From assembly GCA_023249795.1 (NCBI GenBank), contig JAHFBU010000041.1, positions 1-9,459 on the forward strand: a stretch of 9,459 bases of DNA. The letters are read 5' to 3'. Of this stretch, positions 5,808 through 9,459 are shown in pieces; positions within the stretch are counted from its first letter, which is position 1, and each line of letters starts with the position of its first letter. Made by a program: the position numbers and the translations under genes. The notes below the pieces were generated by a model that saw only the letters and a list, made by a program, of their open reading frames with translations, was not told the origin of the DNA and searched no databases. This DNA comes from Syntrophaceae bacterium (GTDB lineage: Bacteria > Desulfobacterota > Syntrophia > Syntrophales > UBA5619).

Positions 5808-8267
5808 ATGGAACCCCTCGATGAAATTATGGATAAAATGGAGGGCCCTCTTGCCTTTGCAATGGGAGACTCCTATAACCGCCTGCCGCTGATCAAGAAT
5901 CTGGAGACGGTCATGACCGCACTTCTGCGACACATGAAACAGGATATCGGACGTGAAGAACAGCGATCGCGAAAGGATGAACTCAACAGACTATCCGATA
6001 AACTGCTCAATCTATTCGAAGGATATGACCTCCTCCCGCCGGAACAGAAAAAAGACCGTCTTATACAGGCGACTGCTCTGCTCTCCAAACTGAGAGCCAT
6101 TCTGCAAAATAGCTCGACGATAGGGGGCGAGGATGGAAGGAGGACGGAAACCGATGCTGGGAAACAGGCCACGGATCTGCTCTCCCGACCCGTGCAGTTC
6201 ATCCAGGGGGTCGGTCCACGGATTGCGGCTCTTCTTGCCCGGAAAAACATCTCCTCTGTCGAGGACCTTCTCTATTATCTTCCAAGACGATACGAGGATC
6301 GCAGGGGGATAGTCCGTATCGCGGAAACGGTTCCCGGAATCCGGCAGACGGTCGTGGGCCGAATCACACAGGCGGATACCCGATTCTATGGCCGAAAAAA
6401 AATCTTTGAAGTCAGCGTCGACGACGGCTCCGGACTCCTCAAGGCGAAATGGTTCAGGGGACGCGAGGGATTCCTGAGGGGCATCTTCAAACCGGAGGCA
6501 CGGGCGATCCTCGCGGGCGAAATCACCGGTTTCCCCTTCGACAGGGAGATGATCCATCCCGATTTCGAGATCCTTAATGACAAAGATGATCAGCTCCTCC
6601 ATTTTAAGAGAATCGTCCCCGTCTATTCGGAAACGGAGGGGCTGCATCAGAAAACGCTGCGGCGGATCATATGGACGGTGGTCCGCGATTTTGCCCACAT
6701 CATAGAGAGCCCCATTCCAGAGGGGATCTGCCGCAAACGGGGCCTCATGGAAATCCGGGAGGCCATCCGCCAGGTCCATTTTCCCGAAAACGATCAGAAG
6801 ATGGACCCCTATCTGGAGATGAGTTCGGACGCGCACCGGAGGCTGATCTATGATGAATTCTTTTTTTTCCAACTCGGCATGGCCTTGAGAAAAAGGGGAG
6901 AGGTCCTTGAGCAGGGGATTCCCTTCCGGACCGATGGAGAGATGGTTCGGAGATTTTATGAATTGCTTCCCTTCTCTCTGACCTCCGCACAGCGGCGCGT
7001 CATCTCGGAAATTGAACAGGACATGGCGTCAGGCCGTTGCATGAGCCGCCTGCTGCAAGGGGATGTCGGTTCCGGAAAAACAGCGGTGGCCATGGCGGCT
7101 ATTGTCACCGCCTGTGAGAATGGCCATCAGGCAGCAATCATGACGCCAACAGAGATCCTGGCGGAACAGCACCACCGAAATTTGAGGATCTGGGCGGAGC
7201 AACTTGGGCTTAGAATTCAACTCCTGACGGGGGGAATGAAGACGACGGACAGAAAGGATCTTTTGAATCGAATCCAGAATGGTGGAATCGATCTGGTCGT
7301 CGGCACCCATGCCCTCATCCAGGAAGGGGTATCCTTCCAGAGCCTGGGACTCGTCGTGATCGACGAACAGCACCGCTTTGGCGTTGTTCAGCGGGCGGCT
7401 CTGCGGAAAAAGGGACCGGTTCCGGACGTCCTCGTCATGACCGCCACCCCAATTCCGCGAACCCTGGCCATGACCGTTTACGGGGACCTCGACATCTCCG
7501 TAATCGATGAGATGCCCCCGGGCAAGAAACCGGTCCGGACGAAGGTGTTTTCAGAGGCCCAGAGGAACCGGGTTTACGAAATCATCCACCGGGAGGTGGT
7601 AAAAGGAAATCAGGTCTTCATCGTCTATCCGCTCGTCGAAGCGTCTGAGAATCTGGACCTCAAGGATGCAACACGCATGGCGGAGCATCTGCAGCAGAGG
7701 ATCTTTCCGGACTGCCGAGTCGGCCTCGTCCATGGACGGATGAAGGGAAGCGAGAAGGAACGCGTGATGACCGATTTTGCTCGAAAGGAAATTCAGATCC
7801 TCGTCTCGACCACGGTCATCGAGGTCGGGATCGACGTCCCCGAGGCCTCGCTGATGGTCATCGAACATGCGGAACGCTTCGGTCTTTCGCAACTGCATCA
7901 GTTACGGGGAAGGGTGGGGCGGGGAAGCATCCAATCCTTCTGCATCCTGCTGACGCAGAAAGTCGGTTCGGAGGATGCGCGCAAACGTCTCCGAATCATG
8001 GAACAGACCAACGATGGCTTCCGGATCGCCGAAGAGGATCTGTCCATTCGCGGACCCGGCGAATTTATGGGAACGCGGCAGTCCGGTCTTCCGGACTTCC
8101 GGATCGCAAGCATCGTCCGCGACGGTCGGATCCTGGGCGAGGCCAGGACGGACGCCTTCGGCCTTGCCGACGAAGATCCCCGGCTGGAATCCCCCGACCA
8201 CAACCTGCTCCGGCAAGCGCTTCTGCAAAAATGGGGCGGCAGGCTGGAACTGGCCAAGACCGGATGA
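5808..8267 (+). CDS. recG: ATP-dependent DNA helicase RecG
   Basis: 819 residues. RecG remodels stalled replication forks and branch-migrates Holliday junctions and R-loops. The wedge/OB domain starts at about 130 (PVQFIQGVGPRIAALL, then DLLYYLPRRYEDRR), with VSVDDGSGLLKAKWF in the OB fold. Superfamily 2 helicase motifs are complete: Walker A GDVGSGKT (418-425), DEQH box (519-522), TATPIPRTLAMT (motif III), STTVIEVGIDVPEASLMVIE, and QLRGRVGRG (Q698 to R705, motif VI). The C-terminal GPGEFMGTRQSGLPDFRIA is characteristic of RecG. Compared with E. coli RecG (693 residues) it carries about 128 extra N-terminal residues, mainly predicted helix and highly charged. Extended forms are known in Thermotoga and other lineages. 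It is followed by hom on the same strand, 112 bp away and with hom's own promoter. Start chosen by GGAGG at 5794-5798. Confidence 0.97.
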   Translation: MEPLDEIMDKMEGPLAFAMGDSYNRLPLIKNLETVMTALLRHMKQDIGREEQRSRKDELNRLSDKLLNLFEGYDLLPPEQKKDRLIQATALLSKLRAILQNSSTIGGEDGRRTETDAGKQATDLLSRPVQFIQGVGPRIAALLARKNISSVEDLLYYLPRRYEDRRGIVRIAETVPGIRQTVVGRITQADTRFYGRKKIFEVSVDDGSGLLKAKWFRGREGFLRGIFKPEARAILAGEITGFPFDREMIHPDFEILNDKDDQLLHFKRIVPVYSETEGLHQKTLRRIIWTVVRDFAHIIESPIPEGICRKRGLMEIREAIRQVHFPENDQKMDPYLEMSSDAHRRLIYDEFFFFQLGMALRKRGEVLEQGIPFRTDGEMVRRFYELLPFSLTSAQRRVISEIEQDMASGRCMSRLLQGDVGSGKTAVAMAAIVTACENGHQAAIMTPTEILAEQHHRNLRIWAEQLGLRIQLLTGGMKTTDRKDLLNRIQNGGIDLVVGTHALIQEGVSFQSLGLVVIDEQHRFGVVQRAALRKKGPVPDVLVMTATPIPRTLAMTVYGDLDISVIDEMPPGKKPVRTKVFSEAQRNRVYEIIHREVVKGNQVFIVYPLVEASENLDLKDATRMAEHLQQRIFPDCRVGLVHGRMKGSEKERVMTDFARKEIQILVSTTVIEVGIDVPEASLMVIEHAERFGLSQLHQLRGRVGRGSIQSFCILLTQKVGSEDARKRLRIMEQTNDGFRIAEEDLSIRGPGEFMGTRQSGLPDFRIASIVRDGRILGEARTDAFGLADEDPRLESPDHNLLRQALLQKWGGRLELAKTG

Positions 8268-8280
8268 TGGATGAATTATT

Positions 8281-8308
8281 TTGACAAAATGGGATACCTT
8301 GATATAGA
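8281..8308 (+). promoter_or_regulatory. Sigma-70-type promoter for hom
   Basis: TTGACA (8281-8286, perfect -35), a 16-nt spacer, and TATAGA (8303-8308, 5 of 6 to TATAAT). It lies 13 bp after the recG stop and points at hom. Transcription would begin near 8315, leaving a leader of about 65 nt. No clear attenuator hairpin or leader peptide was recognised in the leader. Confidence 0.72.
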
Positions 8309-8379
8309 AGCACGATGCTTAACGCGCGCAGTGGGCCGCGGCGACGAATGCGATTGAATTAATTTGCAGGTACAAGACC

Positions 8380-9459
8380 ATGAAGGAAATGATATCCATA
8401 GGGCTTATCGGTTTTGGAACCATCGGCACGGGCGTCATCAGACTTCTGCAGGAAAACGGCAAACTTATCGCCGAACGCTTAGGCACGGAGATTCGTCTGC
8501 AGAAGATCGCGGATCTCGATATCCGGAGATCCAGGGGAATTTCGGTGGACGACTCCCTTCTGACAACGAACGCCGACGATATTCTCAACGATCCGGGGAT
8601 TGATATTATTGTCGAACTCATGGGCGGATATGAACCGGCCCGGACCTTCATTCTGACCGCCATGGCCCAGGGGAAACACGTCGTCACGGCAAACAAGGCC
8701 CTTCTGGCCACCCATGGGGATGAGATCTTCCAGAGCGCCATGCGTCACGGGATCAATATCGGCTTTGAGGCCAGCGTGGGAGGGACCATCCCCGTGATCA
8801 AGACGCTCAAGGAGAGTCTCATCGCCAATCGCATCCAGTCCCTCTTTGCGATTGTGAACGGGACATCCAATTTCATTCTGAGCAAGATGACGGACGAAGG
8901 CGAATCCTTCGAAACCGTTCTGAAGGAGGCCCAGGCACTGGGCTTCGCCGAGGCTGACCCCACGTACGATGTTGAAGGGATCGACGCCGCCCACAAACTG
9001 GCGATCCTCCTCTCCCTTTCCTACGGGAAGAAGGTTCGTCTCAACGACCTGTATCGCGAGGGAATCACCGGGATCGGCAAACAGGACATCGCCTTCGCGC
9101 GAGAACTGGGCTATCGGATCAAACTGCTGGCCATAGCGATCCGCAGGGACCGGGAGATCGAAGCGAGGCTTCATCCGACAATGATCCCCTTCGATCACAT
9201 GCTTGCCAACGTGAACGGAGGCTTTAACGCTTTTCACATCGTCGGCGACGCCGCCGAATCGGTATTCCTCTATGGCAAGGGCGCCGGTATGATGCCGACG
9301 GCGAGCGCCGTTGTCAGCGACATCGTCGATATCGCCCGAGATCTGCGAAAGGGAATCGCGGGTCGCGTCCCCCCGCGGGTTTTTGATGAAGAGACCATCG
9401 AAGAAATCTGCCTTATGCCCATGGAACAGATCCGGACGAATTACTATTTTCGTTTTTCG
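8380..9459 (+). CDS. hom: Homoserine dehydrogenase, partial (3' end cut by window)
   Basis: 360 codons are visible to the right edge, with no stop. The enzyme reduces aspartate semialdehyde to homoserine with NAD(P)H, the branch point to threonine, methionine and isoleucine. The N-terminal Rossmann motif is GLIGFGTIGTGV (about residues 8-19). Further family landmarks follow: VELMGGYEPA, GKHVVTANKALLA (catalytic-domain lead-in), FEASVGGTIPVI, VNGTSNFILSKM (substrate-site signature), GFAEADPTYDVEGIDAAHKLAIL, and GAGMMPTASAVVSDIVDIAR. Bacterial Hom proteins are usually about 430 residues with a C-terminal ACT domain for threonine feedback; that part would lie beyond the window. The start at 8380 has a weak GCAGG site 9 nt upstream. 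The in-frame ATG at 8389 is the alternative but has GAAGGAA too close to it. There is no aspartokinase fusion at the N-terminus. Confidence 0.96.
   Translation, partial: MKEMISIGLIGFGTIGTGVIRLLQENGKLIAERLGTEIRLQKIADLDIRRSRGISVDDSLLTTNADDILNDPGIDIIVELMGGYEPARTFILTAMAQGKHVVTANKALLATHGDEIFQSAMRHGINIGFEASVGGTIPVIKTLKESLIANRIQSLFAIVNGTSNFILSKMTDEGESFETVLKEAQALGFAEADPTYDVEGIDAAHKLAILLSLSYGKKVRLNDLYREGITGIGKQDIAFARELGYRIKLLAIAIRRDREIEARLHPTMIPFDHMLANVNGGFNAFHIVGDAAESVFLYGKGAGMMPTASAVVSDIVDIARDLRKGIAGRVPPRVFDEETIEEICLMPMEQIRTNYYFRFS

Noticed and set aside
6012..6872. 286-codon minus-strand frame opposite recG
   Set aside because: Shadow of recG, whose plus frame contains the full helicase motif set.
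8479..9237. 252-codon minus-strand frame opposite hom
   Set aside because: Antisense shadow; the plus frame is clearly homoserine dehydrogenase.
1..9459. Search for CRISPR arrays, tRNA or rRNA genes, toxin-antitoxin pairs and defence systems
   Set aside because: No regularly spaced repeats with unique spacers were found outside the coding repeat array. No cloverleaf or rRNA signature and no recognisable defence gene were seen.

Overview
The window reads like a chromosomal segment of a Gram-negative, outer-membrane-bearing bacterium. The long-form RecG, the moderate-to-high GC content and the decayed palindromic intergenic repeats recall Syntrophales-like Desulfobacterota (Syntrophus/Smithella type). 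That placement is inference from style; there is no rRNA or other decisive marker here.

Left part (1-4996, minus strand): a three-gene two-partner secretion (TPS) operon, transcribed right to left. A TpsB/ShlB/FhaC-type outer-membrane transporter (4996-3263) is followed 59 bp later by a small TPR protein (3203-2823). After another 33 bp comes the start of a very large TpsA exoprotein (2789 to beyond the left edge; 929 codons visible, no stop). The exoprotein has a long basic signal peptide, a filamentous-haemagglutinin-type secretion domain, a beta-helix segment, and then 62-residue (186-bp) tandem repeats carrying RTX-like GGxGxDT motifs. The expected logic is that both proteins cross the inner membrane by Sec. 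TpsB then recognises the TpsA secretion domain in the periplasm and threads it through its barrel to the surface. The TPR protein has no visible signal peptide, so it is probably cytoplasmic; its role is unknown.

Middle (4997-5807): about 0.8 kb between the divergent tpsB and recG genes, with no convincing gene. It holds two diverged direct copies of a ~97-bp repeat, one with a strong GC-rich hairpin. It also holds a 25-bp tandem duplication, a decayed GTCATTCC-type palindromic element, and a second imperfect inverted repeat with a TCGTAA/TTACGA core. It looks like a landing strip for small non-autonomous repeats.

Right part (5808-9459, plus strand): recG (819 aa, ATP-dependent branch-migration helicase with an N-terminal extension of about 128 residues), then hom (homoserine dehydrogenase, cut by the right edge). 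Just after the recG stop is a near-consensus sigma-70 promoter (TTGACA-N16-TATAGA), so hom is probably expressed independently of recG. This side is ordinary housekeeping sequence; the accessory interest lies in the TPS operon and the repeat-rich spacer.
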